Virus record (IMG/VR): IMGVR_UViG_3300044626_000283
Coordinates: 1 to 21,428 of that record
Strand: one strand, 5' to 3'
DNA length: 21,428 nt
From: a virus
The notes below the pieces were generated by a model, which ran no database searches, had not been told where the DNA came from, and saw only the letters and a program-made list of their open reading frames with translations. Positions within the stretch are counted from its first letter, which is position 1, and each line of letters opens with the position of its first letter. This document shows positions 5,809-12,088 of this stretch, piece by piece. The position numbers were made by a program, and so were the translations under genes.

Positions 5809-6019
5809 GGTTTTTCTCATTCAAGATGCGTGAAATTTCCCGGTCGATGTACCACCGGGCCTTGCGTAAGTCTTCAACTTGCTCGCCCTTCAATCCAGCG
5901 CGCCAACAATATTTAACAGCGTTGCCGATGTTGAAATTGAAGTGCTCAGTAATCTCGATGCACTCCACACCTGATGGATGTGAGTTGTAATGTTTTGGGT
6001 GATTGACATTGTCATTCAT
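5798..6019 (-). CDS. DUF3310 protein (related to T7 gp1.7-type nucleotide kinase domain)
   Basis: At 73 residues this is a minimal DUF3310 protein: VNHPKHYNSHPSGVECIEI, then HFNFNIGNAVKYCWRAGLKG, and EDLRKARWYIDREI. The HPxHY and GNAVKYxWR motifs are diagnostic. The domain is also found in phage T7 gp1.7, a nucleotide kinase that affects dideoxythymidine sensitivity, but most small members have no tested activity, so a role in nucleotide metabolism is inference. AAGGG lies 6 bases before the ATG. It is followed by the helical 108-residue protein. Confidence 0.88.
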   Translation of the reverse strand: MNDNVNHPKHYNSHPSGVECIEITEHFNFNIGNAVKYCWRAGLKGEQVEDLRKARWYIDREISRILNEKNHES

Positions 6020-6083
6020 GGATGCCCTTTCTAGCCTTGCTATGCCGCCTCAGAGGCAAAAATAATGGTTGGTTGATGTCCAC

Positions 6084-6491
6084 CTACATGCTTTTGGAAA
6101 AATCGCTTGTAGGCGTTTCTAGCTCATACACTCGGACCTTCACTATCCCGGCAATTTGTTTGTTGCGATAGATTCTCAGGTCCGAGATTTGGTTGTCGTC
6201 CTTCCACACTTGCGCGTGAGTCAGACTGTCCAGCAGGGATTTCAACAAGTTGTCGATGTCTCGTTTCCTGCGGTCCGGTGGGAACACTTCGATCTCGACC
6301 CGTAGGTCCCCCTCGAGTGCGTAAGTCTTCACCCCATGTTCCATAAGACATAAGTTCACTGCCTTCCGATACGCCTGGCCATCTGCTGAAACGTAAACGG
6401 TGGCGAGCTTGCCAATGACTTTGTGCCGCCAATAAGAATTTACGGTGGGTGGCCATGGCAGCGTGGCCTCAAAAACTAATGGGGTTTCCAT
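6084..6491 (-). CDS. rusA: RusA-family Holliday junction resolvase
   Basis: RusA is a homodimeric endonuclease that resolves four-way junctions in phage recombination and replication. The 135-residue protein has PWPPTVNSYWRH near the N-terminus, then PPDRRKRDIDNLLKSLLDSL with acidic D78 and D80, and WKDDNQISDLRIYR with D98/D99, matching the Asp-rich metal site of the family. The start at 6491 (METPLVFEATLPWPP) gives the family's usual length. A TTG at 6527 would add 12 residues. The gene overlaps the end of the helicase gene by 23 bases, and only a weak GGA precedes the ATG, so coupling is likely. It lies downstream of the helicase in the replication operon. Confidence 0.93.
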   Translation of the reverse strand: METPLVFEATLPWPPTVNSYWRHKVIGKLATVYVSADGQAYRKAVNLCLMEHGVKTYALEGDLRVEIEVFPPDRRKRDIDNLLKSLLDSLTHAQVWKDDNQISDLRIYRNKQIAGIVKVRVYELETPTSDFSKSM

Positions 6492-7368
6492 AGGACTGAT
6501 CCGTAAATTGTTGTGAGTTTTTGTCAAACCAAAGTCTTATGACGCCCTCGTACTCACCATTTCGTTGCTTCTCAATGGCTAAGTAAGCATCAGGGATTGA
6601 CTGGTCCACAACATGGCCAGCCTCAATTTCACGCTCCTTCTTTTTGTTGCGGTGCATCAGGATCACGTTATCAACTTGGTCGGCCACTGAGCCTGAGCCT
6701 TTAAGGTCCATCTTGGTGGGTGCGTTCTCATCGTTTTGCTGCTTGCGGATGTGATGCACCAGGTGGATGTGCGTGTCGTAATCTCGAGCCAGGGTGCAGA
6801 GTTGATCCACAAAGTTTTTCTGGCCGTTGTAGTCGTCCTCGTCTCTTAAGCATTTCATCAGCGAGTCGATCAAGTAATGCTTGCAATCAAGCTTGGCTGC
6901 AGCGTAGCTCCCAACGCCTAGAACCTGCGCAGTGCTCACCGTGCCTTGCTGGTCATAAAACCACATCCGGTCGCCAACCCAGTCCTTGAAGGCCTCGTAA
7001 TCGGCTACAGCAGGGTCTCTGCGACGAGACCATTGCCTGACCATCCTTTGAAGGGTTCGCAAGGGCTTCATCTCGAAGCTTGCAATCACAACGCGCTGGC
7101 CTTGTGCGATCAGGCTCAGGGCAATCATGCCGGTCAGCATGGACTTGCCAGACCCGTTGGTGCCAGCAAAGACCGTGACTTCAGCAGGCCGAAACTCGAA
7201 GAGGCCCAGCGTCTTGGACCAGGGCATGGTGATGGGCTTAGTTGTAACCGGGTTCTTGACCTGATCGATGAGTTGGTCCATGCAGTCAGCCGCGGACCTA
7301 ACCCGCACTTGAGCTTCCATGGAGTCATACCAAGCTTGAAAATCAATATCGTCAGGGATCTTGTTCAT
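6469..7368 (-). CDS. DnaB/Twinkle-like replicative helicase (RecA-fold ATPase), no primase domain
   Basis: This 299-residue protein is the RecA-fold motor of a hexameric DNA helicase: Walker A AGTNGSGKS (68-76), SFEMKPLRTLQRM (the DnaB-like motif 1a area), Walker B HYLIDSL (164-170), HIHLVHHIRKQ (200-210, sensor-like), LKGSGSVADQVDNVI (222-236) and the KQRNGEYEG region (268-276) where related helicases place the arginine finger. A C-terminal WFD block follows. No zinc-binding or TOPRIM primase domain precedes it, so a host or another phage primase must serve. The ATG at 7368 has GGTGG 4 bases upstream and overlaps the previous stop as ATGA. It follows a DnaT-like protein that may act as its loader. 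Confidence 0.9.
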   Translation of the reverse strand: MNKIPDDIDFQAWYDSMEAQVRVRSAADCMDQLIDQVKNPVTTKPITMPWSKTLGLFEFRPAEVTVFAGTNGSGKSMLTGMIALSLIAQGQRVVIASFEMKPLRTLQRMVRQWSRRRDPAVADYEAFKDWVGDRMWFYDQQGTVSTAQVLGVGSYAAAKLDCKHYLIDSLMKCLRDEDDYNGQKNFVDQLCTLARDYDTHIHLVHHIRKQQNDENAPTKMDLKGSGSVADQVDNVILMHRNKKKEREIEAGHVVDQSIPDAYLAIEKQRNGEYEGVIRLWFDKNSQQFTDQSYGNPISF

Positions 7369-7661
7369 GCGTCCACCTTGGAGTCCCAAAGAATGGGATA
7401 GCGTGATTCAGTGTAATGAGCAAAGACTCGTGCAGCACCGCAACGCAAAAGTTCTTTGGCGGCACGGGCAACTGCATCAGAGTCTTGGCCTGTAACGTGA
7501 GCCACCAGGCCTTTGATCCACCGATAATCAAAATCCCACTTGGTGACTACCACCACCGGGGCTTCAGGATAAGCATCAGGCTTGCCATCAAACTCGATGA
7601 AAACGGCGCGGGGCGGCTGTTTTTTGGCCAACAGGTCCAAGACATACTCGTGCCCTTTCAT
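7365..7661 (-). CDS. Hypothetical phage protein, 98 residues
   Basis: The gene is joined to both neighbours by 4-base ATGA overlaps, so it is surely translated within the replication operon. The protein has a helical start (MKGHEYVLDLLAKKQ), a hydrophobic strand (APVVVVTKWDFDYRW) and a helix (DSDAVARAAKELLRCGAARVF). It looks like a small alpha/beta protein. Its position between the replication protein and the helicase suggests a replication accessory role, but no family is recognised. Confidence 0.82.
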   Translation of the reverse strand: MKGHEYVLDLLAKKQPPRAVFIEFDGKPDAYPEAPVVVVTKWDFDYRWIKGLVAHVTGQDSDAVARAAKELLRCGAARVFAHYTESRYPILWDSKVDA

Positions 7662-8263
7662 ACGCCACCCCGACCTGCGAAGGGATCTAGGCCTGCAGAA
7701 GATGGTTTGGCTTTACCCTCTTTTTCTTGCAGCACCCAGTTTTTGAAGGTCTTATCCCAATCAAGCTTGGTCGCGTCCTTGCCTGACTTGGCTTGCCAGT
7801 AATTGCAAAACTTCATGATGGTATGGCTTGGATTTAGATCTGGCCGTTCCTTGCGCATGAAGGCAATCAACTCATCCGATGGCTCCCAATCATCTGGTAA
7901 CCGCGAAGCTTTTTTTGGAGTGGAGGCATCCTCTCCCTCTCCCTCTGTCTCTGTCTCTAGAGGATCATCTTGATATCCACCTGATATCACGTTGATATCG
8001 CTTTGCTCCAGCCACTGAGATAGCTTTGAAATGTCATGTTTCACCTGCTGAACTGACAATCTCAGCCTAAAAGCTATGGTTTCATGGTCTGGAAGCTCGC
8101 CATCATTCTCGCTGGCTAAAAGCCAAAGCATGACGAGCATTTTGGATGCCTTGGGTTCAAGGTTATGCCACTCGCGGTCATCAAGCAGGTCACGATAAAG
8201 CTTGATCCACGGTGGCTTACGATCGCGGAAGTGCTGAAACTTTTTCCAGTTTTTGATACGCAT
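7658..8263 (-). CDS. DnaT/DnaD-like phage replication protein (probable helicase loader)
   Basis: This 201-residue protein has two parts. The N-terminal winged-helix-like domain reads MRIKNWKKFQHFRDRKPPW, LYRDLLDDREWHNL and KMLVMLWLLASENDGELPD, common at the start of phage replication initiators of the O/DnaD/DnaT type. After an acidic linker (100-120), the C-terminal domain has LPDDWEPSDELIAFMRKERP and KFCNYWQAKSGKDATKLDWD, close to the DnaT DNA-binding domain. The ATG at 8263 follows GAGGG by 6 bases; an upstream TTG is less likely. Its place just ahead of a DnaB-like helicase fits a loader or origin-binding role, which is inference. Confidence 0.85.
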   Translation of the reverse strand: MRIKNWKKFQHFRDRKPPWIKLYRDLLDDREWHNLEPKASKMLVMLWLLASENDGELPDHETIAFRLRLSVQQVKHDISKLSQWLEQSDINVISGGYQDDPLETETEGEGEDASTPKKASRLPDDWEPSDELIAFMRKERPDLNPSHTIMKFCNYWQAKSGKDATKLDWDKTFKNWVLQEKEGKAKPSSAGLDPFAGRGGV

Positions 8264-8286
8264 ATACAACCCTCGTCAAAGGTTTG

Positions 8287-8323
8287 TCGTCACTGAAGTT
8301 GGGCGTTGGCAGGCGAGTGACGA
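8287..8323. repeat. 8-bp inverted repeat in intergenic gap
   Basis: TCGTCACT (8287-8294) and AGTGACGA (8316-8323) form a perfect inverted repeat separated by 21 bases, in the 105-base gap ahead of the DnaT-like gene. This is the only sizeable gap inside the leftward operon. It could be an operator or RNA hairpin; no promoter is evident nearby. Confidence 0.35.
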
Positions 8324-8368
8324 AGTCGCTTTTCGGGAGCTACCCTAGCCATGCCCGTTGGACTTTAC

Positions 8369-8635
8369 TTAATGTTTTGTTGGTTCGCAAGCAAAAGTTT
8401 GGATCATCTCGCGCAACTTGCTATCAACGTCTGACCAATAACTTTCAAAAGCTGCGGTACCGTTATTCTCAGCAATGCCCAGGCAGATCTTGGTTAGCAT
8501 CGTGAGTGCTACCGAATTGTAAACCTGCTCGGCAAAATCGCTGTCATATTGCTCGCCAATTAGGTCTACATGATGGCTAATGCTTTTGACCATCGCATAA
8601 GCAGTCTTGGCTATCTCAATCTCGGTCTTAGTCAT
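8369..8635 (-). CDS. Hypothetical helical protein, 88 residues
   Basis: AAGGGGG lies 5 bases before the ATG, and the start overlaps the preceding stop as ATGA. The protein is mostly helical: MTKTEIEIAKTAYAMVKSIS, then DSDFAEQVYNSVALTMLTKI and a tail ending ACEPTKH. It shares its MTK opening with the neighbouring 75-residue gene but not the rest. Function unknown. Confidence 0.78.
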   Translation of the reverse strand: MTKTEIEIAKTAYAMVKSISHHVDLIGEQYDSDFAEQVYNSVALTMLTKICLGIAENNGTAAFESYWSDVDSKLREMIQTFACEPTKH

Positions 8636-8859
8636 GGCTGCCCCCTTGCTCGTATGGCGGCAGATAAATCGTCACGCCAAGGTCTTTCAAACTGGCGCAC
8701 ATAGTCATGCTCAATAAACTTCGCACACGCCTCACGTTCATGCTTGGCGACAAGGGTAGCAAAGCGTTCAAGCTCATGCACCATCAGTAAATGGGGTGTT
8801 TCAATGGCTTGCTTAATGTTGGCCTCCCTAGCCATGCGGATGATGTCTTCCTTAGTCAT
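8632..8859 (-). CDS. Hypothetical phage protein of the MTKEDIIRMAREA type, 75 residues
   Basis: It begins MTKEDIIRMAREANIKQ and continues with HELERFATLVAKHEREACAK and a basic tail (DLSAAIRARGQP). This arrangement, a short N-terminal helix, ERFA.LV and ERE.CA, is one I recognise from many small proteins of phages and prophages of Burkholderiales, none with a known function to my knowledge. Both ends overlap neighbours as ATGA, so it is translationally coupled. Confidence 0.8.
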   Translation of the reverse strand: MTKEDIIRMAREANIKQAIETPHLLMVHELERFATLVAKHEREACAKFIEHDYVRQFERPWRDDLSAAIRARGQP

Positions 8860-9137
8860 TTGTCTGTTTTCTTACTAAAAATCTCTGGCCTATAAACCCG
8901 CACGCTTGCATCATGCAAGTAAACAACTCGGATCATGTCGTCAACTACGGTCCAACAAAATTCCACCATCTTCCCACTTGATCCGTAGCTGTAACCATCA
9001 ACCAGGCTTTTGCCAAATTCCTTGCATTTGATTTGCCGCAAGGTCAGCACAATTTCTCCACCGCCCTCATTGCTGGCAGACCAAGTCTGTGCTGAGACTG
9101 CAACTGGCAATGCCAGCAAGAGCGCGGCAATCTTCAT
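8856..9137 (-). CDS. Small exported protein with signal peptide, 93 residues
   Basis: The N-terminus MKIAALLLALPVAVSAQTWS is a typical Sec signal peptide: lysine at position 2, a hydrophobic core and a VSA-Q signal peptidase I site after residue 16. The mature part of about 77 residues has two cysteines (C38 and C61) that could form a periplasmic disulfide, and a GGGEIVLTLRQIKCK segment. It begins with an ATGA overlap in the replication operon, an unusual place for a secreted protein. It may act in the host periplasm, for instance in superinfection exclusion, but this is inference; the protein is unrecognised. Confidence 0.82.
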   Translation of the reverse strand: MKIAALLLALPVAVSAQTWSASNEGGGEIVLTLRQIKCKEFGKSLVDGYSYGSSGKMVEFCWTVVDDMIRVVYLHDASVRVYRPEIFSKKTDK

Positions 9138-9349
9138 GACTTCACAAAAAGGCGCTCAATGCCCTTCTCTTTTACAAATGCTGTGAAGTCCAATGGCGTC
9201 TTGGCAAGCACAGCAAAAGTCATCATGTGGCACAACTGAGCAGCTTCATAGCCCGTGCAGTTCTCAGGAATTGTGATGCGGTGCATAGCACCATCAATCT
9301 CAACTTCGATGGGGCCGATGGGCTGCAGTTCATTTACGTTCAATTTCAT
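9134..9349 (-). CDS. Hypothetical phage protein, 71 residues
   Basis: A small protein with a beta-rich start (NELQPIGPIEVEIDGAMHRI) and a helix (GYEAAQLCHMMTFAVLAK). It ends in an ATGA overlap with the exported-protein gene. The ATG at 9349 lies only one base after AAGGAG, too close for normal initiation; the in-frame TTG two codons later has a better 7-base spacing. Either that TTG is used or translation is coupled to the HTH gene, whose end it overlaps by 20 bases. Function unknown. Confidence 0.72.
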   Translation of the reverse strand: MKLNVNELQPIGPIEVEIDGAMHRITIPENCTGYEAAQLCHMMTFAVLAKTPLDFTAFVKEKGIERLFVKS

Positions 9350-9518
9350 GCTCCTTGATTGGTGTGTGGATGAGCTTGCCCTTTGTCAGCACAAGCAGTC
9401 TAAAAAGAGGCATACGGTCATGCTTGCAGTAGTAATGGACCGTGGAAGGCGCAACGCCTAAGAGCCTGGCTGCAGCCCGTATGCCGCCAACAGATTCAAT
9501 AAGTTCTCGGATGTTCAT
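9330..9518 (-). CDS. Cro-like HTH regulator, first gene of the leftward operon
   Basis: This 62-residue protein matches the Cro/YdaS-like plan: MNIRELIESVGGIRAAARLL, then GVAPSTVHYYCKHDRMP as the recognition helix region. It sits at the divergent junction with the rightward operon, exactly where a Cro- or repressor-type switch is expected. No Shine-Dalgarno sequence is visible before the ATG. A palindrome at 9578-9597 is a candidate operator. No partner CI-type repressor is seen in the window, so a lysogenic switch cannot be claimed. Confidence 0.85.
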   Translation of the reverse strand: MNIRELIESVGGIRAAARLLGVAPSTVHYYCKHDRMPLFRLLVLTKGKLIHTPIKEHEIERK

Positions 9519-9627
9519 GGAGTTAGATTACTCGAACGGGCAAATTCATGCAAGCTATAGACAAATATGTTGACAAGGTGTTCGATACATGAAACACTTT
9601 AGACTCAGCAAACTTTAGAGCAAACCC
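9519..9627. promoter_or_regulatory. Divergent control region with candidate operator and rightward -35
   Basis: This 109-base gap separates the leftward and rightward operons. A perfect -35 TTGACA lies at 9570-9575 on the plus strand, but the hexamer 17 bases on (AACACT) is a weak -10. A 20-bp imperfect palindrome at 9578-9597 has arms GTGTT and AACAC with symmetric AT pairs between them, so a bound dimer would overlap the promoter. Two AGCAAAC copies at 9607-9613 and 9619-9625 form the leader of the next gene. No good leftward promoter was found by eye. Confidence 0.5.
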
Positions 9628-9798
9628 ATGGAAAGAAATGATGAATGGCAGCAAATGTGTGAAGAGCGCGAGCAAATGACCGAGGAAGCTTTTATCCGTG
9701 CCAGGTCTGGTGCGGCAAGTGAAAACGATTGGAAATGGCTTGCAAACGAACTTGGATTAACGCTTTACAAAAAGGAACGTAAATATGCTGATCTCTGA
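9628..9798 (+). CDS. Small phage protein, 56 residues, first rightward gene
   Basis: The ORF starts at the ATG at 9628 directly behind the tandem AGCAAAC leader; only a weak AGAG can serve as ribosome binding site. The protein is charged and helical: MERNDEWQQMCEEREQM, then AFIRARSGAASENDWKWLAN and a lysine-rich end. It overlaps the ssDNA-binding protein gene by 14 bases. Position and overlap support it as real; function unknown. Confidence 0.68.
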   Translation: MERNDEWQQMCEEREQMTEEAFIRARSGAASENDWKWLANELGLTLYKKERKYADL

Positions 9799-10411
9799 AA
9801 CCACGCAAACCCGAGAATACAAACTTGTGCCTGAAGGCTCGCACTTGGCCATCTGCTATGGCATCGTTGATTTGGGCACGCAAAAGTCGAATTGGCAGGG
9901 TGAAATCAAGCACCAGCGCCAGTGCAGGATCTTGTGGGAGTTACATGGTGAGGACCACGATGGCAATGCCCTCACACTCGAAGATGGCAGGCCACTGTCT
10001 TTAAGCCAGCGCTACACGCTATCACTCAATGAAAAGGCCAAGCTTCGTAAAATGCTTGTGTCCTGGCGCGGCTCAGAGTTCACTGACAAAGAGCTTCGAG
10101 GTTTTGATATGCGCACCATCATCGGCAAGGCTTGTATGCTGACCGTGACGCATTCACATAAAGATGGCCGCACTTATGCCAATGTCGAGTCAGTGACTGC
10201 AGTGCCAGCAGCCCTGCGCAAGCTTGGCATCCCTGAAATGATCAACAAGCGCACTTACTTTAGCTTTGCTTACTTCGAGCAGCACGAATTTGACGGGTTA
10301 AGTGATGGCTTTAAGCGCGTCATCATGCAAGCGCCAGAGTGGCAGGGTATTGCTGGAAGCATAAGCAAACCCACATCACTGGCTGATGTCGATGACGACA
10401 TTCCGTTTTAG
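9785..10411 (+). CDS. Phage single-stranded DNA-binding protein
   Basis: This 208-residue protein resembles the ssDNA-binding proteins common in phage recombination modules: an OB-fold-like region with YGIVDLGTQKSNW, GEIKHQRQCRILWELHGEDH, RGFDMRTIIGKACMLTVTHS and YANVESVTAVP. The C-terminus is an acidic tail ending DVDDDIPF, the tip that SSB proteins use to recruit partners. AAGGA lies 8 bases before the ATG. It precedes a RecB-like exonuclease two genes on, so it probably protects the strands produced by that enzyme and may help annealing. Confidence 0.88.
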   Translation: MLISETTQTREYKLVPEGSHLAICYGIVDLGTQKSNWQGEIKHQRQCRILWELHGEDHDGNALTLEDGRPLSLSQRYTLSLNEKAKLRKMLVSWRGSEFTDKELRGFDMRTIIGKACMLTVTHSHKDGRTYANVESVTAVPAALRKLGIPEMINKRTYFSFAYFEQHEFDGLSDGFKRVIMQAPEWQGIAGSISKPTSLADVDDDIPF

Positions 10412-10413
10412 TT

Positions 10414-10662
10414 ATGGCAACGAAACAACTCACACAAAAAGCAGCAACTCAGTCGCTGATGGCAGAACGTGACTGGGTTACTGTGTACCTCGTTGATGAC
10501 GTCACGCTAGTACCTCATTACACCAAAGAAGGCTTTTGGGTGCATCCAAGTGGAGAGTCCTACGAACCACAGGCTTTGCAACATGTTGGAGCAAGACGTA
10601 GCACAACGCTTTTATGGCCTCGATATTGGTTACAGGAGCAAGCCAATGGCACAAACCCTTGA
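10414..10662 (+). CDS. Hypothetical phage protein, 82 residues
   Basis: The ATG lies 3 bases after the SSB stop with no Shine-Dalgarno sequence, so translation is probably by re-initiation. The protein has WVTVYLVDDVTLVPHYTKEG and a C-terminus rich in Trp, Arg and Gln. Its last 17 bases overlap the next gene, and that gene's ribosome binding site lies within it. It is unrecognised, and the C-terminal third could be less constrained. Confidence 0.6.
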   Translation: MATKQLTQKAATQSLMAERDWVTVYLVDDVTLVPHYTKEGFWVHPSGESYEPQALQHVGARRSTTLLWPRYWLQEQANGTNP

Positions 10663-11227
10663 GTCCGTTAATGCCTTCTCCAGCGCTCAAGCTGAGATTA
10701 ACTTTCAGCCCGTAAAGAGAAAGCGCAGATCACAGAAGTTTTTGAAAAACGCCGAGTGGAACATCTTGATGCGCAGGGTCTTCCGCGGCGAGAGTCCAGT
10801 TGCGTTGGAGTTGGAGTTTGGTGTGTCAAGCAAGACCATCTATCACTGGCGCCGTCTGATTGTGACTAACCAGCCAATACCACGATTTTCGCTGGAAGAT
10901 GCAACCAAAGAAGTTATTAGCAAAAGTCGCATGAAGTATCGAGATGAAGGAACGATTAAAGATTGGAAACCAACTGTAAAGGAAACTACGATGGAAGAAA
11001 TTAGACCCCAGGCCGCCTATGTTGCACTCAACAACATGATCCGTAACGGCACATCGCACTTGCAAGAAGCAGTTAATCAGCTACCCGCGAAGATGCCAGA
11101 GCATGAGACTTTACTGATTGCTCCCAGTGGCAATCGATTGCTGACGCCAGCCAATGACGCTCAGTTAATGCTTTTCCTGAAAGCTGAGGGTTTTGAGCTT
11201 TACCAAGTCAGCCTGAGCAAGATCTGA
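10646..11227 (+). CDS. HTH DNA-binding protein, 193 residues
   Basis: AGGAG with 7-base spacing before the ATG at 10646 fixes the start (MAQTLESVNAF); a longer frame from 10550 lies inside the neighbouring gene. After a basic stretch (VKRKRRSQKFLK) comes a homeodomain-like HTH, SPVALELEFGVSSKTIYHWR (50-69). The rest is helical, ending in a domain with HETLLIAPSGNRLLTPANDA. A DNA-binding or recombination-accessory role between the SSB and exonuclease genes is inferred. Its stop overlaps the exonuclease start as TGATG. Confidence 0.82.
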   Translation: MAQTLESVNAFSSAQAEINFQPVKRKRRSQKFLKNAEWNILMRRVFRGESPVALELEFGVSSKTIYHWRRLIVTNQPIPRFSLEDATKEVISKSRMKYRDEGTIKDWKPTVKETTMEEIRPQAAYVALNNMIRNGTSHLQEAVNQLPAKMPEHETLLIAPSGNRLLTPANDAQLMLFLKAEGFELYQVSLSKI

Positions 11228-11970
11228 TGGAAGTCAAGGCACAGCCAAGCGAAGCAGGCCACTGGTACACCCGTACCGGCGAGCCGATGTACCAGGTCAA
11301 ATCCAATGCTGGCCACCTGCGCAATACAACGCTCAGAGACGCTCGCAAGTATGACCTGGTACCTTCCGTCACAACCATCCTCAACGTCGCAGCCAAGCCC
11401 GGTTTAGAGGCCTGGAAACAGCAACAGATCTTGTTGGCTGCGATGACGCTACCCAAGCGTGATGATGAGAGTCTTGATGCTTACGCTGACCGAGTCTTAA
11501 AGGACAGCAAAGAGCAGGCTTCAGAAGCCAGGGATCTGGGTACTGCCATCCATGCCAAGGTCCAAAGCGCTTTCGAGGGTGGGCCACCAAACGAGAGCTA
11601 CTTAGCCGTCAAGCAGATCCTCGACAAAGCGTATGGCAAGCAGGAATGGATCAGCGAAAAAAGCTTCAGTCACCCGCAAGGCTTTGGTGGTAAGTGCGAT
11701 CTGCACTGCAAGGTGGCGGTCATTGACATCAAGACCAAGGCCTTTGGTCCTAACGATGATCCGCAAGGGTTTGATGAGCACTTGATGCAGTTAGCAGCCT
11801 ACCGATCAGGATTGATCCTGCCCGAGGCGGCTTGTGCCAACGTGTTTGTCTCCACTACTCATGCTGGCCTGGTATCACTCTTCGAGTGGACAAAGGCTGA
11901 TGTGGAGCGTGGCTGGAAGATGTTTGAGGCCTTACTGACATTCTGGCAGGCCAAAAATAATTATCAGTAG
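11227..11970 (+). CDS. RecB/Cas4-like PD-(D/E)XK exonuclease
   Basis: The 247-residue protein contains the full RecB-family motif set: GTAIH (105-109), E144 in WISEKSF, GGKCDLHC with D158, VIDIKTK with D167 and K169 (the D-x-K of the family), and QLAAYRSG with Q188 and Y192 (QxxxY). Phages use such nucleases as 5'-3' exonucleases in recombination, the functional counterpart of lambda Red alpha. Its neighbours, an SSB-like and an HTH protein, support a recombination module. The start overlaps the previous stop by one base. A Cas4-type iron-sulfur cluster is unlikely, because the needed C-terminal cysteines are absent. Confidence 0.9.
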   Translation: MEVKAQPSEAGHWYTRTGEPMYQVKSNAGHLRNTTLRDARKYDLVPSVTTILNVAAKPGLEAWKQQQILLAAMTLPKRDDESLDAYADRVLKDSKEQASEARDLGTAIHAKVQSAFEGGPPNESYLAVKQILDKAYGKQEWISEKSFSHPQGFGGKCDLHCKVAVIDIKTKAFGPNDDPQGFDEHLMQLAAYRSGLILPEAACANVFVSTTHAGLVSLFEWTKADVERGWKMFEALLTFWQAKNNYQ

Positions 11971-12012
11971 GATGAGTGGTAGCTCCTGGGTGGATGAATG
12001 GTTGTATAGGTG

Positions 12013-12041
12013 TTGACAAGTGGATTAAACAAGCCTAAGAT
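12013..12041 (+). promoter_or_regulatory. Strong predicted sigma70 promoter for the second rightward block
   Basis: TTGACA (12013-12018), a 17-base spacer and TAAGAT (12036-12041) lie in the 118-base gap after the exonuclease gene, with a transcription start expected near 12048. The 14 bases ACAAGTGGATTAAA recur at the minus-strand promoter near 4800. Confidence 0.75.
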
Positions 12042-12047
12042 TCATTC

Positions 12048-12064
12048 CATAGCAAGTCGCTATG
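12048..12064 (+). other. Perfect inverted repeat at the predicted transcription start
   Basis: CATAGC-AAGTC-GCTATG forms a 6-bp stem with a 5-base loop beginning at or near the expected +1. It could be a 5' mRNA-stabilising hairpin or an operator. Confidence 0.5.
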
Positions 12065-12066
12065 TA

Positions 12067-12088
12067 AGCAAACCCAGGAGCAAACCAA
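12067..12088 (+). promoter_or_regulatory. Tandem AGCAAAC leader with ribosome binding site
   Basis: AGCAAAC at 12067-12073 and 12079-12085, five bases apart, with the AGGAG Shine-Dalgarno overlapping the second copy and the ATG three bases after it. The same layout precedes the genes at 9628 (plus) and 4714 (minus). Confidence 0.6.

Noticed and set aside
5212-5916. Plus-strand open frame of 234 codons, longer than several real genes
   Set aside because: It is antisense to four tightly overlapped minus-strand genes, including the clear DUF3310 gene, and the protein has no coherent pattern.
6047-6057. Palindrome GCCTC-A-GAGGC near the DUF3310/RusA gap as a terminator
   Set aside because: A one-base loop cannot form a hairpin, and the neighbouring T/A run is on the wrong side for the minus-strand operon.
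8290-8352. 20-residue minus-strand ORF MARVAPEKRLRHSPANAQLQ in the intergenic gap
   Set aside because: No Shine-Dalgarno sequence precedes it and the gap carries an inverted repeat instead; too short to support.
9593-9598. AACACT as a firm -10 for the TTGACA at 9570
   Set aside because: Only three of six consensus positions match, so I report the control region but not a definite promoter.
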